Part shown: one piece after another, positions 1-6,816 of the stretch
Position numbering within the stretch: position 1 is the first letter of the stretch
Layout of the letters: each line of letters starts with the position of its first letter
Assembly: GCA_934553285.1 (NCBI GenBank)
Contig: CAKTFD010000010.1
Location: 1 to 30,945, forward strand
Source: an uncultured Faecalibacterium sp.
GTDB taxonomy: Bacteria > Bacillota > Clostridia > Oscillospirales > Ruminococcaceae
Direction of reading: 5' to 3'
DNA length: 30,945 nt
Notes under the pieces: model-generated
Told to the model about the DNA's origin: nothing
Seen by the model: only the letters and a program-made list of their open reading frames with translations
Databases searched by the model: none
Made by a program: the position numbers and the translations under genes

Positions 1-67
1 TCGCTTCGTCAGTCCTGTTAACGCACACCCTACACAGGGCGCTTTTTATTCATGTCTACTAATTTGG

Positions 68-103
68 GGGCGGTTCAAGGGTTAACCGCCCTGCGGCCTT
101 TTT
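68..103 (+). terminator. Candidate terminator of an upstream gene
   Basis: An 8-bp perfect stem, GGGCGGTT at 68-75 with AACCGCCC at 84-91, is followed after a few bases by a T-rich run from about 99. The gap between stem and T-run makes it an imperfect terminator. It probably ends a transcript entering from the left. Bases 1-67 hold another short CCCT/AGGG hairpin followed by TTTTT (about 30-50) and no gene that I can support. Confidence 0.5.
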
Positions 104-220
104 ATTTTGTCAAAGCGCACAAAAAACGATAAAAAAGTTTTTCGCTTTTCAGAAATTGAAACATGCGCTACCAATCTGAAATGGCGCACTTATATTTGCA
201 ACCAAATCGAGTTCAAATCA

Positions 221-229
221 TGTTATAAT
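221..229 (+). promoter_or_regulatory. Extended -10 promoter for the sugar operon
   Basis: TGTTATAAT is a perfect extended -10 (TG, one base, TATAAT at 224-229). No good -35 lies 17 bp upstream; the nearest TTGCAA (196-201) is 22 bp away. It sits in an AT-rich stretch 114 bp before chbG and is the only good plus-strand promoter seen for the four-gene operon. Confidence 0.6.
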
Positions 230-250
230 TTTAGTGCAAAGAGGAAATCG

Positions 251-262
251 GACTGGCCAGTC
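251..262. promoter_or_regulatory. Palindromic candidate operator
   Basis: GACTGGCCAGTC is a perfect 12-bp palindrome about 22 bp downstream of the -10, so just after the expected transcription start. That is a typical place for a repressor operator of a GntR, LacI or similar sugar regulator. No cognate regulator gene is inside the window next to it, so its function is inferred. Confidence 0.35.
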
Positions 263-342
263 GTGAAAACCTTGGTATTGAAACAAATGAAGCAAGAACC
301 AAAAGCAAAAACTGTAACTTTTTCTTTGTAGAGGACAAAACC

Positions 343-1110
343 ATGAAACGATTACTCATCCGTGCTGATGACCTTGGCTACTCTGAAGGCATCAACTGCG
401 GCATTGCGGCGGCGGTAGCAGCCGGACTGGTGCGCTCAGTGGGGGTGATGACCAATATGCCCGCAGCTGTCCACGGACTGGGGCTGCTGTATGGCCGCCA
501 GCTTTGTCTAGGGCAGCACACCAACATTTGTGTGGGCCGGCCATTGACTGACCCCGCTCGCATCCCCAGTCTCTGTACGCCGGAAGGAGAGTTCAAACCC
601 AGCCGCGCCTACCGAGAGGCCGCCAAAGAAGGCCGTGACTTTGTGGTGCTGGACGAGGCGATCGAGGAGATCGAAGCCCAGTATCGCCAGTTCAAAGCCT
701 TGACCGGCCGCGAACCGAGCTATTTTGAGGGACACGCAGTGGCCAGCGCCAATTTCTTTCAGGGATTGGAAATCGTTGCCCAGCGGCACGGCCTGCCCTA
801 CTTTGCGATGGGCCGTCCCGGCGAGGCAGTAACCTTCCGCCACACCAAAGTGTACGCCTATATGCCTAGAGATTTTAAGGCATACGAGACCGACCCCTTT
901 ACTGGCGTACAGGATGCGGTGGCAAATGCTCACGAGGGCGGGTGTGACTTGATGGTTTTCCATCCGGGTTATATCGATGCCTATCTGCTGGACCATTCCA
1001 GCATGACGACCACCCGTTTACGAGAAACTTCTATGCTCTGCCGGCCCGAGGTACGCGCCTGGCTGGCGGAGCAGGATGTTCAGCTCGTCACTTACGATGA
1101 TTTGACTTAA
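343..1110 (+). CDS. chbG: ChbG/HpnK (YdjC) family carbohydrate deacetylase
   Basis: This 255-aa protein is the usual length for the YdjC/ChbG family, cytosolic metal-dependent enzymes that remove N-acetyl groups from chito-oligosaccharides or related phosphorylated sugars. The expected metal ligands are visible: Asp10 in the N-terminal RADDLGYS motif, His59 in GQHTN and His131 in EGHAVAS. A later HPGY motif (His207) is also typical. The start has an AGAGGA ribosome site. The gene is first in a four-gene operon and ends 16 bp before a PTS permease, so it probably acts on a sugar imported and phosphorylated by that permease. In E. coli chbG the substrate is diacetylchitobiose-6-phosphate; the substrate here is not shown by sequence. 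Confidence 0.88.
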   Translation: MKRLLIRADDLGYSEGINCGIAAAVAAGLVRSVGVMTNMPAAVHGLGLLYGRQLCLGQHTNICVGRPLTDPARIPSLCTPEGEFKPSRAYREAAKEGRDFVVLDEAIEEIEAQYRQFKALTGREPSYFEGHAVASANFFQGLEIVAQRHGLPYFAMGRPGEAVTFRHTKVYAYMPRDFKAYETDPFTGVQDAVANAHEGGCDLMVFHPGYIDAYLLDHSSMTTTRLRETSMLCRPEVRAWLAEQDVQLVTYDDLT

Positions 1111-1126
1111 AATAGGAGGAATCAGT

Positions 1127-2542
1127 ATGACAGACAATAAAAAGATCGCCGAGCAGGTTCTGGCGGCGGTAGGTGGAGCGGCCAATCTCAAGGATGCCAC
1201 CCATTGCATGACACGCCTGCGTCTGTATCTGAAAGACGACAGCCTCCCCAAAGACGATGAGGTGAAAAAGATTTCCGGTGTGCTGGGTGTTGTGCGCGGC
1301 GGCCAGCAGTACCAGATCGTGATCGGCACCAATGTTCCGAAAGTGTATGAGGAACTGTGCAAGCTGGCAGGCATCAGCGCCAGCGCCGCCGTCAAGGATG
1401 ATGCTGCTGCCGTCCAGGATGCCGCCATCACCAAACGGAAGCTGACCCCCAAGCAGGTGGGTAAGAATATCATGGGCTATCTGGCAGGCTGTATGACCCC
1501 CATGATCCCGGTGCTGCTGGCCGGAGGCTTGTTCCGTGCTGTCAACTCTATCTTTGGCCCCGACTTGTTGGGACTGTACACCCTGGAGAGCAACTTATAT
1601 ATCCTGTTTGATTTCTTGTACGATGCGGCGTTTTACTTTATGCCTATTCTGGTGGGTTACAATGCCGCTAAACAGCTGGGTGTCAACGGTATACTGGGTT
1701 CTTTCATCGGCAGTGTTCTAATGGTGCCCGATTTCGCGGCTTTTGCCACCAACGGTCAAACGTTCACGGTCTTTGGCATCCCTGCTACCGTGACCAATTA
1801 CGCCCAGACTGTTCTGCCTGTTATGCTGTCGGTGCCCCTGTTCTGCCTGATTTATAAACTTGTCAAAAAGTTCATGCCCGACCTGCTGACGAGCGTTTTT
1901 ACCCCGTTCTTCAGCCTGATTATTTCCATGCCCTTTATCCTCTGCCTGCTGGCACCTCTGGGTACCATTGTGGGTAATGCCATCAGCGGCGGTCTTGCCT
2001 GGTTTGGCATGACCACCGGCTGGTTCGGCGTGGCTGTCATCGCCGCTCTGTGGGAGTTCCTGGTTATGAGCGGTATGCACCTGGCTCTGATGATGCCCAT
2101 GATGGCCGATTTCTTCGAGACCGGCATCATCAGCGGCCCCATGAATGCGGGCAACTTTGCGACTTGGGCATGTTTCGGTGTGGCTCTGGGCGCAGCGCTC
2201 CGCCTGAAAAACAAGGATGACCGTAGCACCTCCTTTGCAGCCTTCGCTTCTGGCATTCTGGGCGGCGTCACCGAACCCACTCTGTATGGCATCTGCTTCC
2301 GCTTTACTCGTTGCTTTGTAACGATGGCCGTTGGCGGCTTTGTGGGCGGCGCCATCGCCGGCATATTCGACCTCAAGGGATATGCAATGACCTCCCCCAA
2401 CTTCCTGTCTCTGCTGGGCTATGTGGGTGGTACCAATGCCAACATTGTGGTTGGCGTGGTAGCCTCCTTTGCTTCTCTGATCGTGGCAGCTGTTCTGACT
2501 TATCTGTTTGGCTTTTCCCAAAAAGATTTGGAGAGCGTTTGA
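1127..2542 (+). CDS. PTS EIIBC permease, glucose/beta-glucoside superfamily
   Basis: This 471-aa membrane permease imports and phosphorylates a sugar. Residues 1 to about 80 form an EIIB domain with the phosphorylated cysteine Cys27 in the THCMTRLR motif. From about residue 105 on is a polytopic EIIC domain with the conserved GGVTEPTLYG sugar-binding loop (Glu383). There is no EIIA domain after the EIIC part, unlike BglP-type EIIBCA proteins, so a EIIA encoded elsewhere must supply the phosphate. A strong AGGAGG site lies 7 bp before the ATG. The neighbouring GH1 phospho-glycosidase and ChbG deacetylase point to a beta-linked, perhaps N-acetylated, disaccharide or aryl glycoside. The exact sugar cannot be read from the sequence. 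Confidence 0.92.
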   Translation: MTDNKKIAEQVLAAVGGAANLKDATHCMTRLRLYLKDDSLPKDDEVKKISGVLGVVRGGQQYQIVIGTNVPKVYEELCKLAGISASAAVKDDAAAVQDAAITKRKLTPKQVGKNIMGYLAGCMTPMIPVLLAGGLFRAVNSIFGPDLLGLYTLESNLYILFDFLYDAAFYFMPILVGYNAAKQLGVNGILGSFIGSVLMVPDFAAFATNGQTFTVFGIPATVTNYAQTVLPVMLSVPLFCLIYKLVKKFMPDLLTSVFTPFFSLIISMPFILCLLAPLGTIVGNAISGGLAWFGMTTGWFGVAVIAALWEFLVMSGMHLALMMPMMADFFETGIISGPMNAGNFATWACFGVALGAALRLKNKDDRSTSFAAFASGILGGVTEPTLYGICFRFTRCFVTMAVGGFVGGAIAGIFDLKGYAMTSPNFLSLLGYVGGTNANIVVGVVASFASLIVAAVLTYLFGFSQKDLESV

Positions 2543-2583
2543 CTGCGTGATACCATAAAATCAAAAAGGCTGGTGTTATCGAC

Positions 2584-3975
2584 TTGACGAAACAAATGAT
2601 TTTCCCCACCAATTTCCTCTGGGGCGCGTCTACCAGCGCCTTTCAGGTAGAGGGCGGTTACAACGAAGGCGGCAAAGGCGTTGCCACCACCGATCTGGGG
2701 GCACGCCGCCCCGGCATCGCCGACAACAAAGTGGCCGCAGACCATTACCACCACTGGAAAGAGGACGTGGATCTGATGGCCGAGCTGGGCCTGAAGGTCT
2801 ACCGGATGGGCTTTGCCTGGAGCCGCATCATGCCGGATGCCACCTGCACCCCCAACCCCGAGGGGCTGGCCTTTTACGACAGGCTCATCGACTATCTGTT
2901 GGAAAAAGGGATTGAACCGCTCGTTACTCTCTATCACTTCGAGTGTCCGCAGGCGCTGGTGGACGCCTTCGGCGGCTGGCTCGACCGCAAGATGATCGAC
3001 GCCTATCTGAAATATGCCGAGGTCTGCTTTACCCACTTCAAGGGCCGCGTCAAGCGGTGGGTCACAGTGAACGAACAGCTCATCGCCACCGCCGCCGGCA
3101 TCATGAACGGCAACTTTGAGCAGGACAAGCAGAAGAACCTGCAGAACATCTACCAGATGAGCTATCATGTCTCGCTGGCCGAGCACCGGGCTATTTCGCT
3201 GCTGCGGCAGATCGACCCGGAAGCCCAAATCGGCCCGGTGTGTGCTATCCAGGTGGTCTATCCCCAGTCCAGTCGCAGCGAGGATGTTCTGGCTGCCGAG
3301 AACGCCGAAGAACTGATGGAGTTCTACCTGCTCGACCTGAGTATCCGGGGCGAATATCCGCCCTATGTGGCCAGCTACTTAAAGAGTCATGGACTTTACC
3401 CCCAGACGCTGCCCGAAGATGCAGCCGTGCTGAAAGCCTCGCCCCCCGACTTCATCGGCATCAACTATTATTTCAGCATTTGCGCCAAAGCCAAGGAGGG
3501 TCCCGTCAACTACGACCAGCCGCCCTTCTGGGTGTCGGACGCCTTCGACATCTGTGATAATCCCCACCTGCGCAAAACCGAGTGGATGGACAAGGGCATC
3601 GACCCGATGGGCCTGCATATTGGGATGCGCAAGGTCTATAATCGCTACCGTCTGCCCATGATCGTCACCGAAAACGGCATGGCCTACAGCGAGACCCTGG
3701 GCCCCGACGGCTGCATCCATGACCCCTACCGGATCGAGTACTTAAAGGAACACATTGAGCAGATCGGCATCATGATTGATGAGGGCCTGCCGGTGTTCGG
3801 CTACTGCCCCTGGAGCTTTGTGGATGTAGTGTCCAGCCATCAGGGCTTTGCCAAACGATACGGCTTAGTCTACGTGGACCGCACCGAGACCGATCCCAAG
3901 CAGTGCGCCCGGGTGAAAAAGGACAGTTTCTACTGGTATCAAAAAGTGATCACCAACAACGGCCTGACAGAATAA
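2584..3975 (+). CDS. GH1 6-phospho-beta-glycosidase
   Basis: This 463-aa glycoside hydrolase family 1 enzyme has full length for the family. The N-terminus shows FLWGASTSAFQVEGG. The acid/base Glu164 lies in VNEQ and the nucleophile Glu363 in VTENG. The C-terminal Ser417, Lys424 and Tyr426 have the spacing of the phosphate-binding Ser/Lys/Tyr set of 6-phospho-glycosidases such as LacG, which fits hydrolysis of PTS-imported 6-phospho-beta-glycosides in the cytosol. The start is uncertain: TTG at 2584 has a weak AAGGCTGG site about 10 bp upstream, while ATG at 2596 would shorten the protein by four residues. The 41-bp gap to the permease shows no promoter or terminator. Confidence 0.92.
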   Translation: MTKQMIFPTNFLWGASTSAFQVEGGYNEGGKGVATTDLGARRPGIADNKVAADHYHHWKEDVDLMAELGLKVYRMGFAWSRIMPDATCTPNPEGLAFYDRLIDYLLEKGIEPLVTLYHFECPQALVDAFGGWLDRKMIDAYLKYAEVCFTHFKGRVKRWVTVNEQLIATAAGIMNGNFEQDKQKNLQNIYQMSYHVSLAEHRAISLLRQIDPEAQIGPVCAIQVVYPQSSRSEDVLAAENAEELMEFYLLDLSIRGEYPPYVASYLKSHGLYPQTLPEDAAVLKASPPDFIGINYYFSICAKAKEGPVNYDQPPFWVSDAFDICDNPHLRKTEWMDKGIDPMGLHIGMRKVYNRYRLPMIVTENGMAYSETLGPDGCIHDPYRIEYLKEHIEQIGIMIDEGLPVFGYCPWSFVDVVSSHQGFAKRYGLVYVDRTETDPKQCARVKKDSFYWYQKVITNNGLTE

Positions 3976-4060
3976 GCCATCACCTATTTTCCCCGCAGCC
4001 GTGCGGGCAACGTCCTGCGCTGCCTGCATGGCTGTTTTGTTGTTTGAAAGGAGTTTTTGT

Positions 4061-5254
4061 ATGCATATCGCATTCGTATCGCTGGGCGCCTTCGGGCACA
4101 TCAATCCTACCCTGGCCCTCGTCACCGAACTGGTGAAGAAAGGCGTCCGGGTAACTTATTTCACCACCGAAGCCTTCCGCACTATCATTGAGCCCACCGG
4201 GGCAAAGTTCGTCGCCGTACCCTCCTGGATGGCGGAAAACGACAAGCATAATGAGGACGGCGAAAAGAAAGAGGATGACGGCGGAGTGGCCGCCGCGGTG
4301 CCCTTCCTGTTCTTAAACGAGGCAGGAGCCTACATCGACACTGTGCTGGACACCCTGAAAAACGACAAACCCGACGCTGTCGTCCACGACTTTGCGGGCA
4401 TTGCCGGCACAATCGCGGCGGACAACCTCAAGGTTGCCAACGTCATGCTCTACACCAGCTACCCCTCCAACGACAGCTACTCGGTAGCCGCCGGGTTCGA
4501 GAACTGCCCGCCGGACCACCCTCTGCGCAAGGCCGCGGCGCAGTTGGCCCAGACCTATGCCGAAAAATATGGCTGCCGCCTGCTGACCGTCAAGGAGATC
4601 TTCGACGGCCACGGGGACTTCAACCTGGTCATGATGCAGAAAAAGTTGGTTCCCAATTACGAGACTTTCGATGACAGTTTCGTGTTCACCGGGGTACAGA
4701 TCGGCAAGCGGACCGCCTTCGGCAGCTGGAAAGCCCCCGACAACGGCAAGCCGCTGCTGTACTCTTCCCTGGGCACTGCCTTCAACAACTGGCCCGAGTA
4801 TTACCCCATCCTGTTTGACGCAGTGCGGGACCTGGACATCAACGTCTTTGCCGCGCTCGGCTCCATCGACCCCGCCAGCCTGAAGGACATCCCCGCTAAC
4901 GTGGAAGTCGGTCAGATGGTGCCCCAGCTGGATATCCTGTCCCAGGCGTCGGTGTTCATCACCCACGCCGGCATGGGCGGCACCGGCGAGGCCATTTACT
5001 ATGGCGTGCCCATGATCGCCATCCCCCAGATGGAGGAGCAGGCCATCACCGCCCGCCAAATCAAAAAGCTGGGCCTTGGCTGCGCCTTTCTGGATAAAAA
5101 AGCCATCACCAGCGAGGGACTGAAAGCAGCTATCGTCAAGCTGCTGACCGAACCTTCTTATAAGGAGACGGCCCACGCCTTCAGCGAGGATATGCGGAGC
5201 CTGGGCGGGGCCAAGGCATCGGCGGAAGCCCTGCTGGCCTATTTGAAGCAGTAA
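4061..5254 (+). CDS. GT1/MGT-type glycosyltransferase
   Basis: This 397-aa protein resembles macrolide-type glycosyltransferases (OleD, YjiC), which move a sugar from a UDP-sugar to a small hydrophobic acceptor. The N-terminus has GAFGHINPTLAL with His13 at the place of the catalytic base. The C-terminal donor-binding motif begins near residue 299 (THAGMGGTGEAIYYGVP), with a Pro and Glu-Gln pair following. An AAAGGAG site 7 bp upstream fixes the ATG at 4061; a longer reading from 4001 lacks a good site. It lies 85 bp after the GH1 gene, with a short GC hairpin (3992-4007) lacking a T-run in between, so it is probably in the same operon. Its acceptor is unknown; a PTS-derived aglycone is one possibility. 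Confidence 0.85.
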   Translation: MHIAFVSLGAFGHINPTLALVTELVKKGVRVTYFTTEAFRTIIEPTGAKFVAVPSWMAENDKHNEDGEKKEDDGGVAAAVPFLFLNEAGAYIDTVLDTLKNDKPDAVVHDFAGIAGTIAADNLKVANVMLYTSYPSNDSYSVAAGFENCPPDHPLRKAAAQLAQTYAEKYGCRLLTVKEIFDGHGDFNLVMMQKKLVPNYETFDDSFVFTGVQIGKRTAFGSWKAPDNGKPLLYSSLGTAFNNWPEYYPILFDAVRDLDINVFAALGSIDPASLKDIPANVEVGQMVPQLDILSQASVFITHAGMGGTGEAIYYGVPMIAIPQMEEQAITARQIKKLGLGCAFLDKKAITSEGLKAAIVKLLTEPSYKETAHAFSEDMRSLGGAKASAEALLAYLKQ

Positions 5255-5274
5255 GAATGAGATGAGACTAGTAT

Positions 5275-5314
5275 TCTTCAAAAGATTCTACTATTGATCA
5301 AAATCTTTTGAAGA
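5275..5314. repeat. 13-bp perfect inverted repeat after the glycosyltransferase
   Basis: The arms at 5275-5287 and 5302-5314 are perfect reverse complements (core CTTCAAAAGATT) with a 14-nt loop. The stem is AT-rich and not followed by a clean T-run, so it is a poor terminator. It lies 21 bp after the glycosyltransferase stop, at the border of a remnant-filled stretch. It could be a weak terminator, an operator or a mobile-element end. Confidence 0.55.
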
Positions 5315-5333
5315 TATATAAAATTCATGGAAG

Positions 5334-5486
5334 ATGCGCCTGGTGGCCGGCGAGCCAAATGCCACTTATGTGACCATCAATCTGGGGGAGATCTACATTG
5401 CGGACAATATCAAAGAGAAGTCCTTCGGACTGGACGGGCGGCTGGATGAGCTGCTGCCTGCTCTCCGGGAGGCGTGCGAGGCATAG
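5334..5486 (+). pseudogene. Short unrecognised ORF, probably a gene remnant
   Basis: An open frame of 50 codons reads from ATG 5334 to TAG 5484-5486. It begins MRLVAGEPNATYVTINLG and ends with an acidic helical segment rich in Leu and Glu. There is no convincing ribosome binding site and the in-frame codon TAA at 5319 closes the frame upstream. The composition looks like real coding sequence, and a terminator follows 30 bp later, so I read it as the 3' end of a decayed gene. I do not recognise the family. Confidence 0.4.
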
Positions 5487-5516
5487 CGATTTACGTATTT
5501 TCCGGACATAGCAAAA

Positions 5517-5558
5517 CCTCCTCGTGTAGTTCTATTACCCTACACGGGGAGGCTTTTT
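5517..5558 (+). terminator. Strong rho-independent terminator
   Basis: A 13-bp stem (5517-5529 with 5540-5552, one G-T wobble) has a 10-nt loop and is followed by TTTTT at 5554-5558. An A-run just before it may allow action in both directions. It ends the remnant ORF and perhaps the whole sugar operon. Bases 5570-5635 hold short open frames but nothing that I can assign. Confidence 0.85.
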
Positions 5559-5635
5559 GTCTATTGTCTACTTTTTATGGGTCGGTTCAAATTTACACCT
5601 CTCCGGAGGTTTACGCAACTATTGGGATGGTCTCC

Positions 5636-5680
5636 AAAAAAATGCTGGACAACACCAGCTCAAAAATGGTGATGTCCGGC
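5636..5680 (-). terminator. Terminator of the DUF6061-type gene
   Basis: On the minus strand GCCGGACA (5680-5673) pairs with TGTCCAGC (5651-5644), and an inner CACCA/TGGTG stem adds to it. A run of seven T follows directly (5642-5636). It starts 5 bp after the stop of the small gene at 5686. Confidence 0.8.
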
Positions 5681-5685
5681 GTTTG

Positions 5686-5937
5686 TTAGATTTTCAGCCC
5701 GTGGCTCCCGGATGCGTTTTTCAAGTATTCCTCTGGATCACCGTTCAGAATCAAATCTGCATAGCCTAGCGGGTCATTGTAGATGAGGTAGTCCAGTTCT
5801 GCCCGCTGTGTCATGGTCACATCCAGCGCATCCTCAACTCCGGTGCAGTCGATGGAGATTTTTCTCCCATCCTGGAGCAGCAGTTCCACGCACCCGGTGT
5901 CCATGTTGAATTTGCAGGCTCTTTCATCGTACTTCAT
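5686..5937 (-). CDS. Small DUF6061-like protein
   Basis: This is an 83-aa acidic soluble protein. It has a start of the form MKYDERACKFNMDTGCVEL, then a DGRKISIDCTGVED segment and an LDYLIYNDPLGYADLILNGD segment, which I recall as the DUF6061 pattern of small proteins in gut Clostridia; this is from memory. The AGAAAGGA site 7 bp before ATG 5937 and a dedicated terminator downstream argue that it is a real, intact gene. Its function is unknown. It lies between two remnant stretches beside the 3' end of a tRNA gene, which fits cargo of a former integrated element. Confidence 0.7.
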   Translation of the reverse strand: MKYDERACKFNMDTGCVELLLQDGRKISIDCTGVEDALDVTMTQRAELDYLIYNDPLGYADLILNGDPEEYLKNASGSHGLKI

Positions 5938-5955
5938 GTTTGTGTCCTTTCTGCC

Positions 5956-6027
5956 TTACGGCACCTTTACAGTTGTGACCTTTGTGATACGGTCTTTTTT
6001 CTGATAAGGTTTCGGACACACAGCCAT
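5956..6027 (-). other. Possible 23-codon ORF or remnant between tRNA-Leu and the DUF6061-like gene
   Basis: On the minus strand a frame beginning MAVCPKPYQKKDRITK ends with TAA at 5956, 19 bp before the ATG at 5937. It has no ribosome binding site, but its Lys-rich composition and the open frame continuing upstream to near the tRNA terminator suggest the tail of an older gene. I do not recognise it. Confidence 0.2.
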
Positions 6028-6065
6028 CGGGAAGGAGCCGGAATTATCATTTCCGAAGAAAACAA

Positions 6066-6107
6066 AAAATCCGAACCCTTCTCCTATCGAGAAAAGGTTC
6101 GGATTTT
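6066..6107 (-). terminator. Terminator of tRNA-Leu
   Basis: A long A/T-flanked stem (6066-6083 with 6089-6107, core ATCCGAACC/GGTTCGGAT) lies 7 bp beyond the CCA end. On the minus strand it runs into a T-rich stretch. The A/T symmetry means that it could work in both directions. Confidence 0.8.
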
Positions 6108-6114
6108 CATGGTT

Positions 6115-6201
6115 TGGTGCGGATAAGAGGACTTGAACCTCCACCGAGTTGCCCCGATTAGAACCTGAATCTAACGCGTCTGCCAATTCCGCCATATCCG
6201 C
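6115..6201 (-). tRNA. tRNA-Leu (anticodon CAG)
   Basis: The minus strand reads GCGGATA at the 5' end (6201-6195) and TATCCGC at the 3' end (6125-6119), followed by discriminator A and an encoded CCA (6117-6115). The anticodon stem TTAGA/TCTAA encloses loop TTCAGGT, giving anticodon CAG for CUG codons, which are abundant in this GC-rich sequence. A long variable arm (a class II tRNA) and the T-arm GGTTCAAGTCC are present. A spurious protein frame beginning MAELADAL overlaps this gene and should not be annotated. Confidence 0.97.
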
Positions 6202-6245
6202 ATATTCTGTTGTGTTCGTGAGCTGCGACGCTCGGAACGATAGTT

Positions 6246-6273
6246 ATTATACCAGATGCAGGAGAAATGTCAA
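6246..6273 (-). promoter_or_regulatory. Promoter of tRNA-Leu
   Basis: On the minus strand TTGACA (6273-6268) and TATAAT (6251-6246) are separated by 16 bp, with a TG just before the -10. This is a near-consensus strong promoter, as expected for a stable RNA gene. The leader to the tRNA 5' end is about 37 nt. Confidence 0.92.
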
Positions 6274-6422
6274 GCCTTAATTTCAAAATTTTCCGACAAA
6301 TTTTTGCGGCAAAGTTGGTGCACTCTGGATAGCGGCTGCGGGGCGCTTTTTGGTGCGAAGTGTGGTAAAATAAAATATACGTCTGGGCGGAGCCGGGCAA
6401 TCACGAAAAACGAGGGAAAACT

Positions 6423-6797
6423 ATGCTGAATGTAATCATCTTTCTGATCGGAGCACTCATCATGTTCTATATGGCGCTGCGCAGTGTGCGGGCACGCCAG
6501 CGGCTGCGTACAAAGGGCAGCTGCGTGCAGGCTACGGTAAGCGGCACGGTGCAAAGCCGTGACGGCGCAGCCTATGTGCTGGAGTTTACAACGGCGGGCG
6601 GCAGCCATCGGCTGCAGTACCCCAAGCCCGCCAAGGGCCGGCCTTTTGCCCAGGGCAGTGTGGTCACCCTTTATTACGACCCCGATGCACCGGAAAAAAT
6701 GTACGTAGAGGGCGATAAGTCGGTGCTGGGGGCCGAGATCCTGTACATCGTCATCGGCGTGGCGCTGCTGGTGCTGATGGCTGCTATCATGAACTGA
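6423..6797 (+). CDS. DUF3592-type membrane protein
   Basis: This 124-aa protein has one hydrophobic segment at each end (about residues 3-19 and 105-122) and a beta-rich domain between them. The middle has RLRTKGSCVQATVSG, a Tyr-containing strand and VVTLYYDPDAPEKMYV, the layout of DUF3592 proteins, whose function is unknown. GAGGG lies 7 bp before the ATG. A TAAAAT-like -10 around 6371 may drive it, but no good -35 is seen. The next gene starts 19 bp after its stop, so the two are probably co-transcribed. Confidence 0.75.
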   Translation: MLNVIIFLIGALIMFYMALRSVRARQRLRTKGSCVQATVSGTVQSRDGAAYVLEFTTAGGSHRLQYPKPAKGRPFAQGSVVTLYYDPDAPEKMYVEGDKSVLGAEILYIVIGVALLVLMAAIMN

Positions 6798-6816
6798 GAG
6801 AAGGGGGACACACCGT

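Noticed and set aside
107..331. A 74-codon plus-strand frame before chbG
   Set aside because: It runs through the -10 promoter and the palindrome, has no ribosome site and no recognisable protein pattern.
5570..5690. Short plus-strand frames after the 5517-5558 terminator
   Set aside because: They overlap the terminator hairpin of the minus-strand DUF6061-like gene and have no ribosome site.
5956..6195. A 79-codon minus-strand frame beginning MAELADALDSGSN across tRNA-Leu
   Set aside because: Its first part is the tRNA-Leu gene itself read as protein, a well-known false annotation; there is no ribosome binding site.
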